From JAHEZL01 sp964406465 (GTDB lineage: Bacteria; Bacteroidota; Bacteroidia; Flavobacteriales_C; GCA-002722245): a stretch of 64,000 nucleotides of DNA. This document shows, one piece after another, positions 25,421 to 34,586 of this stretch. A program made the translations under genes and the position numbers. Under the pieces are notes generated by a model. That model made no database searches. It was not told the origin of the DNA and worked only from the letters and a program-made list of their open reading frames with translations. Location of the stretch: contig CAYORT010000012.1 of assembly GCA_964406465.1 (NCBI GenBank), positions 1 through 64,000 on the forward strand. Direction: 5' to 3'. Within the stretch, counting starts at the first letter, position 1, and each line of letters starts with the position of its first letter.

Positions 25421-25871
25421 AGACCATAAAAAACTCTTGCTCGTTTTATTAAAGCATAAAGTGGAATTTATGCTTATTGGAGGGTATGCAGTGATTTATT
25501 ATGGCTATGAAAGAACCACCGCAGATATGGATTTGTGGCTTAAACCTACCAATGAAAATAAAAGTATTTTCACTAATGCCCTTCGTGAGCATGGCATTGT
25601 TGAAGAGGATTTATTAAGCCTTTCTAAAATTGATTTCACTCAGCCTAATGTTTTCTTTTTAGGGGAAATGCCAAATAGAATCGATTTTCTTACAAAAATT
25701 CATGGCGTCACCTATGATGAAGCCGACAAGGAAAAAGCACTTTTCCCGCTGAAAGACCAACAAGTTCCAATTATTCAATACCATCACTTGATCACTGTTA
25801 AAATGCTTACTGGTAGGAGTAAGGATGCTGCAGATGTAGAAGAGTTGCAGAAAATTAATGGAAAGAAATAA
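25404..25871 (+). CDS. MNT-type nucleotidyltransferase
   Basis: 155 residues of the minimal nucleotidyltransferase fold: FMLIGGYAVIYYGYERTTADMDLWL carries the G-G motif and D-x-D pair (TADMD) that bind metal and nucleotide; a third acidic position is probably in NRIDFL. The C-terminal HHLITVKMLTGRSKDAADVEEL is typical of the related DUF6036/Nuc-transf families. Such proteins act in toxin-antitoxin pairs by adding nucleotides to RNA or AMP to a partner. The stop abuts the argS stop (convergent, 0 bp apart). The gene pair lies entirely between the two argS 3' copies. Confidence 0.75.
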   Translation: MDILLEDHKKLLLVLLKHKVEFMLIGGYAVIYYGYERTTADMDLWLKPTNENKSIFTNALREHGIVEEDLLSLSKIDFTQPNVFFLGEMPNRIDFLTKIHGVTYDEADKEKALFPLKDQQVPIIQYHHLITVKMLTGRSKDAADVEELQKINGKK

Positions 25872-27629
25872 TTACATCCTCTCCGGCATCTCAATTCCCA
25901 ACAGCTTCATCGATTTCTTTAATGTATCACCCACCTCTTTCGACAAGGCAACTCTAAAGTTTTTTGAGTTTTCATCCTCAGCATTTACAATTTGGTGATC
26001 GGCCCAAAATTGCGAGAATTCTTTGGCTAGGTCGTAGCTGTAGTTGGCCATAACTGCCGGACTATTCAACTTACCAGCTTCTTTGATGGCAGCCGAATAA
26101 CCCAATATTTTTTTGATTAACTCTTTCTCTTTTTTAGTGAGCGATGCAACTTGGTATTCTTTTGCTTCGCCTACTTTGCGCAGAACAGAGCGGGTACGAA
26201 CGTAGATGTATTGAATGAACGGTCCCGTATTTCCGTTGAAGTCGATGGACTCCTCTGGATTAAAAATCATTGATTTTTTAGGGTCGACTTTCAAGATGAA
26301 ATATTTCAAGGCGCCCAAAGCAATCTTGCGAATCACTTCATTTTTTTCTTCCTCGCTCAACTCATCTAACTTTCCTTTTTCGGCAGTGCTTTGCGCTGCA
26401 GATGCAATCATTTCCTCAATTAAATCATCGGCATCAACCACCGTTCCTTCACGTGTTTTCATTCTTCCGCTAGGCAACTCCACCATTCCGTATGAGAGGT
26501 GGAATAAGCCTTCCCAGAAAGAATAGCCCATTTTCTTTAAAATGAGGAACAACACCTTGAAGTGATAATCTTGCTCGTTGGCAACGGTGTAAATGATACC
26601 ATCTACATTGAAATCTTTGTAACGCTCTACGGCGGTACCAATATCTTGAGTCATATATACTGCTGTTCCATCAGAACGAAGCAATAGTTTTTCATCTAAG
26701 CCATCTGCCGTTAAATCAATCCACACAGAGCCATCGTCCTTTTTAAAGAAAACGCCTTTTTTCAGTCCTTCTTCAATGATCTCTTTACCGAATAGATAAG
26801 TGTTCGATTCATAATAAAGCTTATCGAAATCAACGCCGAGTTTTTTGTATGTAGCATCAAAACCTTCGTAAACCCAGCTGTTCATAGTTTTCCATAGTTC
26901 TACTGTGGCAATGTCTCCAGCTTCCCACTTGCGCAGCATTTCAGAGGCTTCCAAGAAAAGGGGTGCTTTTGTTTTGGCGCTTTTTTCGTCCATACCGCCA
27001 GCTATTAACTCTTGCATTTCTTTTTTGTAGGCTTGTTCAAACATCACATAGTATTTTCCAACTAAATGGTCTCCCTTGCTACCTGATGACTGCGGCGTCT
27101 CGCCATTTCCCCATTTCATCCAAGCGAGCATCGATTTACAAATGTGAATACCGCGGTCGTTGATGATTTGTGTTTTGATCACTTCGTTGCCATTGGCCTT
27201 CAATATTTCCGAAACTGAATAGCCTAAGAAGTTGTTGCGAATGTGTCCGAGATGTAAAGGTTTATTAGTGTTTGGTGAAGAATATTCTACCATCAATTTT
27301 TTAGAAGGTGTACTCGCTACAAAAGGTTGCTTATTCTTAAAAGCATCTACCCAATAAGCATCGGCGATAGATAAATTTAAAAAGCCTTTTACAACATTGA
27401 ATGCCGCAATCTCTGTTAAGTTTTCATTAATAAATGCACCTAAATCTTGTGCTGTTTGTTCGGGTGATTTTTTAGAAATTTTCAATAATGGAAATACAAC
27501 AATGGTAAGGTCTCCTTCAAACTCAACTTTACAAGGTTGAAGCTGAACCTGCTGTTCGGTAATTGTTGCTCCGTATAGTTGCTGTGCGGCACTGATAGCA
27601 GCACTTATAATTTTATTCTCGATGTTCAT
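25872..27629 (-). CDS. argS: Arginyl-tRNA synthetase
   Basis: 585 residues, class I synthetase that charges tRNA-Arg. HIGH-type motif HLGHIRNNFLG after SSPNTNKPL, KMSK-type motif MKTREG, an N-terminal Add-1 domain (about 1-110) and the C-terminal anticodon-binding DALR domain ending MKLLGIEMPERM. TACCTTAG at about 27639-27652 on the minus strand may be its -7 box. The 3' end appears to be the target site of a past integration (see 25031-25113); the gene itself is intact. Confidence 0.97.
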   Translation of the reverse strand: MNIENKIISAAISAAQQLYGATITEQQVQLQPCKVEFEGDLTIVVFPLLKISKKSPEQTAQDLGAFINENLTEIAAFNVVKGFLNLSIADAYWVDAFKNKQPFVASTPSKKLMVEYSSPNTNKPLHLGHIRNNFLGYSVSEILKANGNEVIKTQIINDRGIHICKSMLAWMKWGNGETPQSSGSKGDHLVGKYYVMFEQAYKKEMQELIAGGMDEKSAKTKAPLFLEASEMLRKWEAGDIATVELWKTMNSWVYEGFDATYKKLGVDFDKLYYESNTYLFGKEIIEEGLKKGVFFKKDDGSVWIDLTADGLDEKLLLRSDGTAVYMTQDIGTAVERYKDFNVDGIIYTVANEQDYHFKVLFLILKKMGYSFWEGLFHLSYGMVELPSGRMKTREGTVVDADDLIEEMIASAAQSTAEKGKLDELSEEEKNEVIRKIALGALKYFILKVDPKKSMIFNPEESIDFNGNTGPFIQYIYVRTRSVLRKVGEAKEYQVASLTKKEKELIKKILGYSAAIKEAGKLNSPAVMANYSYDLAKEFSQFWADHQIVNAEDENSKNFRVALSKEVGDTLKKSMKLLGIEMPERM

Positions 27630-27705
27630 GTTTGTGAATTGAGCCGCTAAGGTAAATTATTTTAGAGCAATTTGTATAGTATGCTGTAATTCCAACAATT
27701 ACTAC

Positions 27706-27738
27706 TATCTTTGCGCCCTTAAAGCTTAAAAGACAAGT
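27706..27738 (+). promoter_or_regulatory. typA promoter (-7 box) and short leader
   Basis: TATCTTTG at 27706-27713 is a perfect match to the Bacteroidota -7 consensus. A matching -33 TTG at normal spacing was not found. The 5' leader would be about 20 nt. Confidence 0.5.
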
Positions 27739-29532
27739 ATGAATATTAGGAACATCGCGATTATTGCCCACGTTGACCACGGTAAGACTACCTTGGTAGA
27801 TAAAATTTTAGAGTCGGGAAAACTCTTTGCAGAACACAAAGAAAGAGGGGAATTGGTTATGGACTCCAATGAGTTGGAGCGTGAGCGTGGTATCACCATT
27901 CGTTCAAAAAATGCATCGGTAACTTATAAAGATCACAAGATTAATATCATCGATACCCCTGGTCACAGTGACTTTGGTGGTGAGGTTGAGCGTGTACTAA
28001 AAATGACCGACGGCGTGTTGTTGTTGGTAGATGCTTTTGAGGGACCAATGCCTCAAACTCGTTTCGTATTGCAAAAAGCATTGCAATTGGGCTTAAAACC
28101 AATTGTGGTTGTAAATAAAGTAGATAAAGAAAACTGTGATCCTGAGTTGACTAATGAGAAAGTATTTGACTTGATGTTCGAGTTAGATGCTAACGAAGAT
28201 CAGTTAGATTACCCTGTTGTTTATGGTGCAGCTAAAATGGGTTGGATGAGTGATCATTGGGAAAACAAAACAGATAATATCAATATCTTATTAGAGAAAG
28301 TAATTGAGCATATTCCAGCGCCTAAAGTTGCTGAAGGTACTACTCAGTTGCAAATTACTGCTCTTGACTTCTCTTCTTTCGTTGGTAGAATTGCTATCGG
28401 AAGATTATATAGAGGTACTTTAGTGCCTAACCAACAAGTTGCTTTGGTGAAGAGAGATGGTAAGGTGGTGAAAATGAGAATTAAGGAATTGATGGTTTTT
28501 GAAGGTTTAGGCAAAGTGAAGGTGGATAAAGTAGAGGCTGGAGAAATTTGTGCTATTGTAGGTTTAGAAGATTTTGAAATTGGTGATACTGTTGCCGATG
28601 TTGAAAATCCAGAGGCAATGCCTCCAATTTCTATCGATGAGCCAACCATGAGTATGTTGTTTTCTATCAACAACTCACCATTCTTTGGTAAAGAAGGTAA
28701 ATTCGTTACTTCTCGTCATATTCGTGAGCGTTTAGAAAAAGAATTAGAGAAAAACTTAGCGATGAAAATGGAATCAACTGGTTCTGCTGACTCGTTTATG
28801 GTTTTCGGACGTGGTGTACTTCACTTGTCTATTTTGATTGAGGAGATGCGTCGTGAAGGTTATGAGTTACAAGTTGGTCAGCCGCAAGTATTGATTAAAC
28901 ATATCGACGGTGTTAAATGTGAGCCAGTAGAGGCGCTTACCATCGACGTTCCAGAAGAGTTTTCGGGTTCTGTGATTGATATGGTTACAAGAAGAAAAGG
29001 TGAAATGCAAAGCATGACTCCAAAAAATAACCGTGTTAAATTAGAGTTCAATATTCCTTCTCGTGGTATCATTGGTTTAAGAGGTAACATGCTTACTGCT
29101 ACAGCTGGTGAGGCAATCATGGCACATCGTTTATTAGGATATGAGCCATGGAAAGGTGATATTCCTGAGAGACAAAATGGTTCGATGATTTCATTGGAGC
29201 AAGGAACTTCATTTGCTTACTCAATTGATAAATTACAAGACAGAGGTAAATTCTTCATCAATCCGGGTGAAGAAGTTTATGAAGGTCAGGTTATTGGCGA
29301 ACACAGTAAAGAAGGTGATTTGTGCATCAACGTTACTAAATCGAAACAGTTAACCAACTTCCGTGCTGCTGGTTCAGATGATAAGGCTCGTGTTATTCCT
29401 CCAATTAAACACACTTTGGAAGAAGCGTTAGAGTATATTCAATCAGATGAGTACGTTGAATTAACTCCGACTTCAATTAGATTAAGAAAAATCTTATTGA
29501 AAGAAAGCGATAGAAAAAGAGGTGGAAAATAA
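27739..29532 (+). CDS. typA: Translational GTPase TypA/BipA
   Basis: 597 residues, ribosome-associated GTPase involved in stress adaptation and large-subunit assembly. G motifs: AHVDHGKTT (G1), RGITI (G2), DTPGHSDFGG (G3), NKVDKE (G4). EF-G-like domains III and V and the BipA-specific C terminus follow (KQLTNFRAAGSDDKARVIPP). Followed by a strong bidirectional terminator. Confidence 0.97.
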   Translation: MNIRNIAIIAHVDHGKTTLVDKILESGKLFAEHKERGELVMDSNELERERGITIRSKNASVTYKDHKINIIDTPGHSDFGGEVERVLKMTDGVLLLVDAFEGPMPQTRFVLQKALQLGLKPIVVVNKVDKENCDPELTNEKVFDLMFELDANEDQLDYPVVYGAAKMGWMSDHWENKTDNINILLEKVIEHIPAPKVAEGTTQLQITALDFSSFVGRIAIGRLYRGTLVPNQQVALVKRDGKVVKMRIKELMVFEGLGKVKVDKVEAGEICAIVGLEDFEIGDTVADVENPEAMPPISIDEPTMSMLFSINNSPFFGKEGKFVTSRHIRERLEKELEKNLAMKMESTGSADSFMVFGRGVLHLSILIEEMRREGYELQVGQPQVLIKHIDGVKCEPVEALTIDVPEEFSGSVIDMVTRRKGEMQSMTPKNNRVKLEFNIPSRGIIGLRGNMLTATAGEAIMAHRLLGYEPWKGDIPERQNGSMISLEQGTSFAYSIDKLQDRGKFFINPGEEVYEGQVIGEHSKEGDLCINVTKSKQLTNFRAAGSDDKARVIPPIKHTLEEALEYIQSDEYVELTPTSIRLRKILLKESDRKRGGK

Positions 29533-29552
29533 TTTCTACTTTAAATCAATAA

Positions 29553-29586
29553 AAAAAAGGATTCGTCGGTTGACGAATCCTTTTTT
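29553..29586. terminator. Bidirectional intrinsic terminator
   Basis: A perfect 15-bp stem (29553-29567 with 29572-29586) with loop GGTT; the outer six pairs are A/T, giving a T tract on both strands. It lies between convergent typA and the WD40 gene and should serve both. Confidence 0.85.
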
Positions 29587-29610
29587 GTTTTGTGGTAGAG
29601 ACATTATTAT

Positions 29611-30510
29611 TTAGCTAATTTTCCACCCAATGATCTTCTTGTCATCACTACCGCTCACAAAGAAATCTTCGCCTTCGGGCCAGTGCAAGCAATTAACTGA
29701 ATGAGTGTGTCCTTTATGACTTCTGTAATCGATTCGTTCTATTAAATCTAAGGTTTGTGCATCCCACAGCTTCATGGTTTTGTCGCGTGAAGAAGTGATG
29801 AGGTATTTGTTGTCTCTGCTGAATAAAATGCCATACAATGCCCAGTTGTGAGCTGGTATGGTAAGGACATGTTGATAGTTTACATCAACATTCCACACCT
29901 TTAAAAGCGCATCTTTTCCGCCGGTAAGTAAAACATTTTTAGTTGGGTGGAAGCGCGCCACATTTACTTTGTCGTGTGCTAAAAATTCATAAGTGATTTC
30001 GAGTGTAAATAAATTCATGATGCGCACAAATCCATCGCCACAGGCTAAAACAGCAATGCCTTTTTCTTGATGAATTTCCATGGTGCGAATCTTATCTTTC
30101 GCAACAGCCACCGATTTAATTAATTTGAAATCGCTGCTCCACACAGAAACGGTTCCATCGCCACTTAAAAGAAAAAAACGATCGTGGATTTCATCGTAAT
30201 TGATGTGAAACAAAGCTTCTTTATGGTAAGGAATAAACTTAATCTCTTTCTTGTTTAAGGTATCGATGACATGCAGATTTCCATTGAAGAGTCCGATCAA
30301 CAAATAGTTGTATTTCTCCACATATTTCAATGCCAAAACAGCAGCTTTGTTTTGAATGGTAAAAGGAATGTTACAATGTTTTTCTAAATCCCAAGCAGTT
30401 GAAATTTTATCTCCGCTACCCGAAAAGATGGTGTTTTTACCAATGCCTTTTTCAATGCAGTAGATGGCTGCATTGTGACCAGTGAGTTCGAAAAGTTTTT
30501 CCACTTTCAT
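29611..30510 (-). CDS. WD40 repeat protein
   Basis: 299 residues forming about seven WD40 blades. Recognisable units include TGHNAAIYCIEK...AWDLE, SGDGTVSVWSSD, GGKDALLKVWNV, SSRDKTMKLWDA and SGSDDKKIIGWKI. No signal peptide, so cytoplasmic, and likely a scaffold with unknown partners. Its start is 27 bp from the divergent GT39 gene; TAATATTG followed by AAAG precedes its ATG. Confidence 0.85.
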   Translation of the reverse strand: MKVEKLFELTGHNAAIYCIEKGIGKNTIFSGSGDKISTAWDLEKHCNIPFTIQNKAAVLALKYVEKYNYLLIGLFNGNLHVIDTLNKKEIKFIPYHKEALFHINYDEIHDRFFLLSGDGTVSVWSSDFKLIKSVAVAKDKIRTMEIHQEKGIAVLACGDGFVRIMNLFTLEITYEFLAHDKVNVARFHPTKNVLLTGGKDALLKVWNVDVNYQHVLTIPAHNWALYGILFSRDNKYLITSSRDKTMKLWDAQTLDLIERIDYRSHKGHTHSVNCLHWPEGEDFFVSGSDDKKIIGWKIS

Positions 30511-30524
30511 CTTTCAATATTACT

Positions 30525-30537
30525 TATTTTTGCGCTC
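30525..30537 (+). promoter_or_regulatory. Leaderless -7 box of the GT39 gene
   Basis: TATTTTTG at 30525-30532 matches TAnnTTTG exactly; only CGCTC separates it from the ATG at 30538. The same 27 bp carries a near-consensus box (TAATATTG) on the other strand for the WD40 gene. Confidence 0.5.
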
Positions 30538-32193
30538 ATGATGAATAATTACAGCGAAAAGCAAAAAGCTTTAACATTTGTGTTGGGATGGTTTCTGCTC
30601 AATTTCGTTGTATCTATTTTTACTCCTTTGGCCGATGATGAGGCCTACTACTGGGTGTATGCAAAGTTTTTAGATTGGGGATATTTCGATCATCCACCCA
30701 TGATTGCGATGATGATTAAGGCAGGCGGATTTCTTTTTCAAAATGAAATCTCTATTCGCTTTTTCACAGTGGTAGCTTCCTCGCTCACGTTGTGGATACT
30801 CTTTCAACTCACCGAATTTAAAAGAACTGCTCAGCTCTTTTTGTTGTTTTTAACGGTGCCGGCCTTTCATGCTTTGGGATTCATTTCGGCTCCCGATGTG
30901 CCTATGTTGTTGTTTGGAACTTGGTATTTGTTTCGATTTAAAAAATACCTCGAAGATGATTCTATAAAAAATGTACTTGCGCTTTCGTTGGTGATTGCAG
31001 CCTTGATGTTTAGTAAGTACCACGGCTTGTTATTGGTTATTTTTACGCTCATCCCTAATTACAAATTACTCGCTAGAAAATCATTTTATGTGGTCTTCTT
31101 TTTATCGTTGCTTTTCTTTTTGCCACATCTTTGGTGGCAGTATCAAAACGATTTTGTGTCGGTGCGTTTTCATTTGTTTGACAGGGTAAGAGGACATTAT
31201 CAATTTACGTATACTACAGATTATATTTTGGGACAATTGGTTTTTTGCGGACCCATTTTAATGTTTTTGTTTTTCGCCAAAATTAGAAAAGTACAGTTTG
31301 CTTTTGCCCCTACTTTGAAATGGGCAGCATTAGGATTTTTCTTGTTTTTCTTTCTCAATTCTTTTAGAGTTTTTATTGAGGCCAACTGGGTGGCAATGGG
31401 CTATATTTCGGCCTTGCTGTTGGTGCATAACGCCTTAGAAGAGAAATTGAGTTCGCTCTTGAAATATTCGTCAGTTGCCATCGTGTCGATTTTATTTTTG
31501 TTTAGAATTTTCTTGATTTCACCCATCGACAAAAGAATATTTTTAGTGACAGAACAATTTGGAAGAGGCAGAGAATACTATGAAGAAATTCACAAAAGAG
31601 CGGGCGATAGAAATGTTGTCTTTTGCAACAATTATCAAAAAGCATCGAAGTATTATTTTTATTTCAATCAGCCGGCTTTTACTTTAAATGCTTATTGGTA
31701 CAGAAGAAATCAGTACGACAAATGGCCTATACAAAAAGAGGCGCAAGGCAAGCCAGCCATGACGGTTGGCTTATCACGTTTTTATGGATGTACGGCCGAG
31801 TATTTCAATAACGATAGTGTTTTTTATCAGTTGGTTCCTTCCTTAAAAACCTTTGGTTATCTCACTTTTGAACTGCAAGAAAAAGAGTATGAAGTGAAAA
31901 AAGGAGAGGTGTTGAAAGAAGAATTTGTGGTGAGAAATCCTTTTGCAAAAGAGGTGAAATACGATTCAGTGCGCTGTGATATTTTTGCCATTTTAATCAA
32001 CGAAGAAGGAGATTATGGGAGTCCGATTTGGGTTAAAAATTGTTTAGAAACAAATTTTAACGAAGGCGAAAAGATTGCTTTTGAACTGCCTGTAAATGTG
32101 GAAAAAGGCGAATATAAATTGCAGTTGGGAGTGTACAGTAATTATGCGAATATGCTTCTGAATAGCCCGTATTATAAGGTGAAAGTAAAATAA
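30538..32193 (+). CDS. Glycosyltransferase family 39 (ArnT/PMT-like)
   Basis: 551 residues. The catalytic acidic pair of GT-C enzymes is in PLADDEAYYW near residue 33-39, followed by GYFDHPP; about ten membrane helices follow. The last 90 or so residues (from LQEKEYEVKKGEVLKEEF) form a soluble beta domain. It would transfer a sugar from a polyprenyl-phosphate donor to lipid or protein on the outer face of the inner membrane; the acceptor is unknown. The start at 30538 (or the next ATG at 30541) is preferred over the upstream TTG/ATG extension, which would overlap the WD40 gene. Confidence 0.85.
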   Translation: MMNNYSEKQKALTFVLGWFLLNFVVSIFTPLADDEAYYWVYAKFLDWGYFDHPPMIAMMIKAGGFLFQNEISIRFFTVVASSLTLWILFQLTEFKRTAQLFLLFLTVPAFHALGFISAPDVPMLLFGTWYLFRFKKYLEDDSIKNVLALSLVIAALMFSKYHGLLLVIFTLIPNYKLLARKSFYVVFFLSLLFFLPHLWWQYQNDFVSVRFHLFDRVRGHYQFTYTTDYILGQLVFCGPILMFLFFAKIRKVQFAFAPTLKWAALGFFLFFFLNSFRVFIEANWVAMGYISALLLVHNALEEKLSSLLKYSSVAIVSILFLFRIFLISPIDKRIFLVTEQFGRGREYYEEIHKRAGDRNVVFCNNYQKASKYYFYFNQPAFTLNAYWYRRNQYDKWPIQKEAQGKPAMTVGLSRFYGCTAEYFNNDSVFYQLVPSLKTFGYLTFELQEKEYEVKKGEVLKEEFVVRNPFAKEVKYDSVRCDIFAILINEEGDYGSPIWVKNCLETNFNEGEKIAFELPVNVEKGEYKLQLGVYSNYANMLLNSPYYKVKVK

Positions 32194-32278
32194 TTGTAAC
32201 CTTTTTTAGTCATTGTTTTGGCGGTTAAATTAATTTTATTATCTTGCAGCTCCCTCAAGGTAAACTTACTCGGGAATA

Positions 32279-33256
32279 ATGAGAATTTTATTTTTAAATA
32301 TAACTTTTATACTGGGATTACTATTGTTTTCCTCGAACTCATCAGGCGCTGAAAATTCGGCGAATGAAAACAGTTCGGAGGATGCCTTTGTAAGTTATAT
32401 TCAAAACACCACATTATCTCGTGAGCGTATTGTAAGCATCATCGATTCTTTGTTGGAAACTGATTCTGTTTCTACAAGAGTGTTAGATGCCTTGAATAAA
32501 AAATTATTGGCTACACAAGCTTTTTATCAATTGCCAATCGATACTACTCCATATCCTGCGCATGAGTTGTACACGTTTTGGGATACTGAGCATCCAAATT
32601 GTTACTCACCCAATTTATCGGCAAACGATACTTCATTTAATTTTGCGTTGACAGATTCAATGAATTTCTGCGGATTTGTAATGCCAGCAAATGGCATCAT
32701 CACTTCAACATTTGGTCCGCGCGACGGAAGAATGCACAATGGTATTGATATCGATTTAGAAACAGGTGATACAGTAATGGCAGCATTTGTTGGTATGGTT
32801 CGCGTTGCGAGATATTACAGCAGTTTTGGAAATGTAGTGGTGATTCGTCATTACAACGGATTTGAGACTGTTTATGCACACTTATCAAGAATTGATGTTA
32901 AGCCAGGAGATATTGTTGATCCGGGACAGTTAATTGGCTTAGGTGGTAACACAGGAAGATCGCGCGGAAGTCACTTACATTTTGAAATGCGTTTCAAAGG
33001 AGTGCCTATCAATCCTAAATACATTATCAATCTTCAAAAGAGAGAGTTGGTTAGCGAAGCGGTGGTTGTAAAGAAAACCAAAAATGGTTTTACTGTTCGT
33101 CCGGAAGGCCTAGTTTACCACACCGTTAAAAAAGGAGATTATCCTTACAAAATTGCAGCTCAATACGGAATCACCGTTGCTCAATTGTGCAAATTGAATG
33201 GCTTAACTAAGAAGAGTGTTTTAGTTAAAGGTCGCCAGTTGAGAGTGAGTTTGTAA
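32279..33256 (+). CDS. M23 family endopeptidase with LysM domain
   Basis: 325 residues with a signal peptide (1-23). The M23 domain has zinc ligands H153 and D157 (HNGIDID), H234 in SHLHFE, with H201 (YAHLS) and H232 as catalytic histidines, so it should be an active peptidoglycan hydrolase. A C-terminal LysM domain (about 280-325, YHTVKKGDYPYKIAAQYGI) binds peptidoglycan. It starts 85 nt after the GT39 gene; TATCTTGC about 30 nt upstream may be its -7 box. Confidence 0.92.
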   Translation: MRILFLNITFILGLLLFSSNSSGAENSANENSSEDAFVSYIQNTTLSRERIVSIIDSLLETDSVSTRVLDALNKKLLATQAFYQLPIDTTPYPAHELYTFWDTEHPNCYSPNLSANDTSFNFALTDSMNFCGFVMPANGIITSTFGPRDGRMHNGIDIDLETGDTVMAAFVGMVRVARYYSSFGNVVVIRHYNGFETVYAHLSRIDVKPGDIVDPGQLIGLGGNTGRSRGSHLHFEMRFKGVPINPKYIINLQKRELVSEAVVVKKTKNGFTVRPEGLVYHTVKKGDYPYKIAAQYGITVAQLCKLNGLTKKSVLVKGRQLRVSL

Positions 33257-33401
33257 TTCGCATTTTCTTTTTCCAATTCAATTTATTTATTTCAGTTTCA
33301 ATCAAAGAAATGTATTTCATAAGTAAGCTTAGCTTTTAGCAAAACGAGAATAGCGGCTCTTGAACTCAGCAGGGTTAGCTGTGATTGTTAAACAGATAAA
33401 A

Positions 33402-33806
33402 TTATTTTAAAATTTTCTTTTTACTTCCCCCTTTTTGTTTATTCAATTTGTATTCTTCTCCCCATTTTGCCATTGCCTGAATTAAAGGTGATAACGTGAG
33501 TCCAAAATCGGTTAATGTGTATTCTACTTTTGGTGGAATCTCAGCATAAACTTTTCTTTTAATAATACCATCATCTTCTAATTCTCTTAACTGTTGTGTT
33601 AGCATAGATTGCGTTATGCCAACGACGCTTCGCTTCAATTCACCAAATCGGGCTGGGGCTGTAAAATAAATTGCATTGATAAGAATAGGTTTCCATTTTC
33701 CACCTAAAACTTTCATTGTGGCAGTAACTGGACAAGATGTTTCATCAAATTTAAAAGTTTTTTTTGATTTAATTAATTGATTATCAGTATTAGTTTGTTT
33801 TTTCAT
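33402..33806 (-). CDS. HxlR family transcriptional regulator
   Basis: 134 residues with the winged-helix HxlR pattern: CPVTATMKVLGGKWKPILI at 26-44, then RFGELKRSVVGITQSMLTQQLRELEDDGII and the wing YTLTDFGLTL. The leading cysteine (C26) is the redox- or aldehyde-sensing position in characterised relatives. Divergently transcribed from the yciI gene, which it probably controls. Confidence 0.9.
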   Translation of the reverse strand: MKKQTNTDNQLIKSKKTFKFDETSCPVTATMKVLGGKWKPILINAIYFTAPARFGELKRSVVGITQSMLTQQLRELEDDGIIKRKVYAEIPPKVEYTLTDFGLTLSPLIQAMAKWGEEYKLNKQKGGSKKKILK

Positions 33807-33900
33807 ACTTACTATAAATTAATGTCCTACTTGATGAAATAATTTATACAATGGATATTTGCAGTACAATATTAAATAAAACAATTAAAAAGAAAACAAA
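33807..33900. promoter_or_regulatory. HxlR/yciI divergent control region
   Basis: 94 bp between the two divergent starts. It holds near-consensus GATATTTG (one mismatch) upstream of yciI, and the related words CTTACTAT and TCCTACTT close to the hxlR start, which could be an operator. Function is inferred from layout only. Confidence 0.4.
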
Positions 33901-34242
33901 ATGGTAAAATTCATGTTAATTTTTCGAGGTGGTAATACTCATATCGCTACTGCCAATTCACAAGCTGCGATGGACATAATTAAAATTTGGGATAAATGGA
34001 TGCAAGGACTAGCCGAAAAGGGGATTCTAGCCGGCGGCGATGCGCTTCAATTGACAGGTAAGCATGTGAAAGGTGCAAAGAAACATGTTTTAGAAGGGCC
34101 TTACGCTGAAGGTAACGAACTGTTTGGCGGCTACTTAATTGTAAATGCAAAAGACATTGATGATGCAGTTGAAATTTCAAAAGGTTGTCCGATTTTAAAT
34201 GAAGATGGCAGTGTAGAGGTCCGACCAATTCAAACAAGATAA
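33901..34242 (+). CDS. YCII-related domain protein
   Basis: 113 residues of the YCII/DGPF fold: MVKFMLIFRGG at the N terminus, GGDALQLTGKHV, then EGPYAEGNELFGGYLIV and VEVRPI at the end. Close relatives include PhnB/DGPF-type proteins; the function of this subgroup is unknown. Gene pairing with HxlR suggests a response to a toxic aldehyde or quinone, by inference. Confidence 0.85.
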   Translation: MVKFMLIFRGGNTHIATANSQAAMDIIKIWDKWMQGLAEKGILAGGDALQLTGKHVKGAKKHVLEGPYAEGNELFGGYLIVNAKDIDDAVEISKGCPILNEDGSVEVRPIQTR

Positions 34243-34481
34243 ATGCGAGTTTAGTTTGATATTTTTTCGTGAACTAAATTCAATTAAATCATGAAGTATC
34301 TTTTTCGCGATTATGCGGGAAAGATGTTTTTTAAGTATATCACATGTTTCAACTTTGTCGGATCTATTTTTTTTTCTATGTGAAATTTCTCTACCCAAAG
34401 GCTAAACTGATTAAATAAAGTAAAAGTACATAAAGGTATGAAAGTGAATTTAATTTTGAAGTGCTATTCGAAATTAAATAG

Positions 34482-34550
34482 AATCCATCTCCCTGCCACT
34501 GCACAGGCATTTACGCACCCCTCTCCGCCGAGAGGGAGGGTAGCGCTTAA
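34482..34550 (+). repeat. Dispersed hairpin repeat, copy C
   Basis: Third copy of the roughly 70-bp repeat, same orientation as copy B: ATCCATCTCCCTGCC..., GCACCCCTCTCCGCCGAGAG, then TAGCGCTTAA. The stem CCCTCTC/GAGAGGG encloses CGCC. It lies more than 22 kb from copies A and B, showing that the family is dispersed. Confidence 0.8.
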
Positions 34551-34586
34551 AATTGCAGAAGGGACATCTAGAAATTAATCACAAAA

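Noticed and set aside
25404..25871. AbiEii-type toxin
   Set aside because: The nucleotidyltransferase is much shorter than AbiEii and its partner does not look like the AbiEi antitoxin.
33257..33401. tRNA or small RNA gene after the M23 peptidase
   Set aside because: No cloverleaf or conserved T-loop sequence could be found; the sequence is ordinary AT-rich intergenic DNA.
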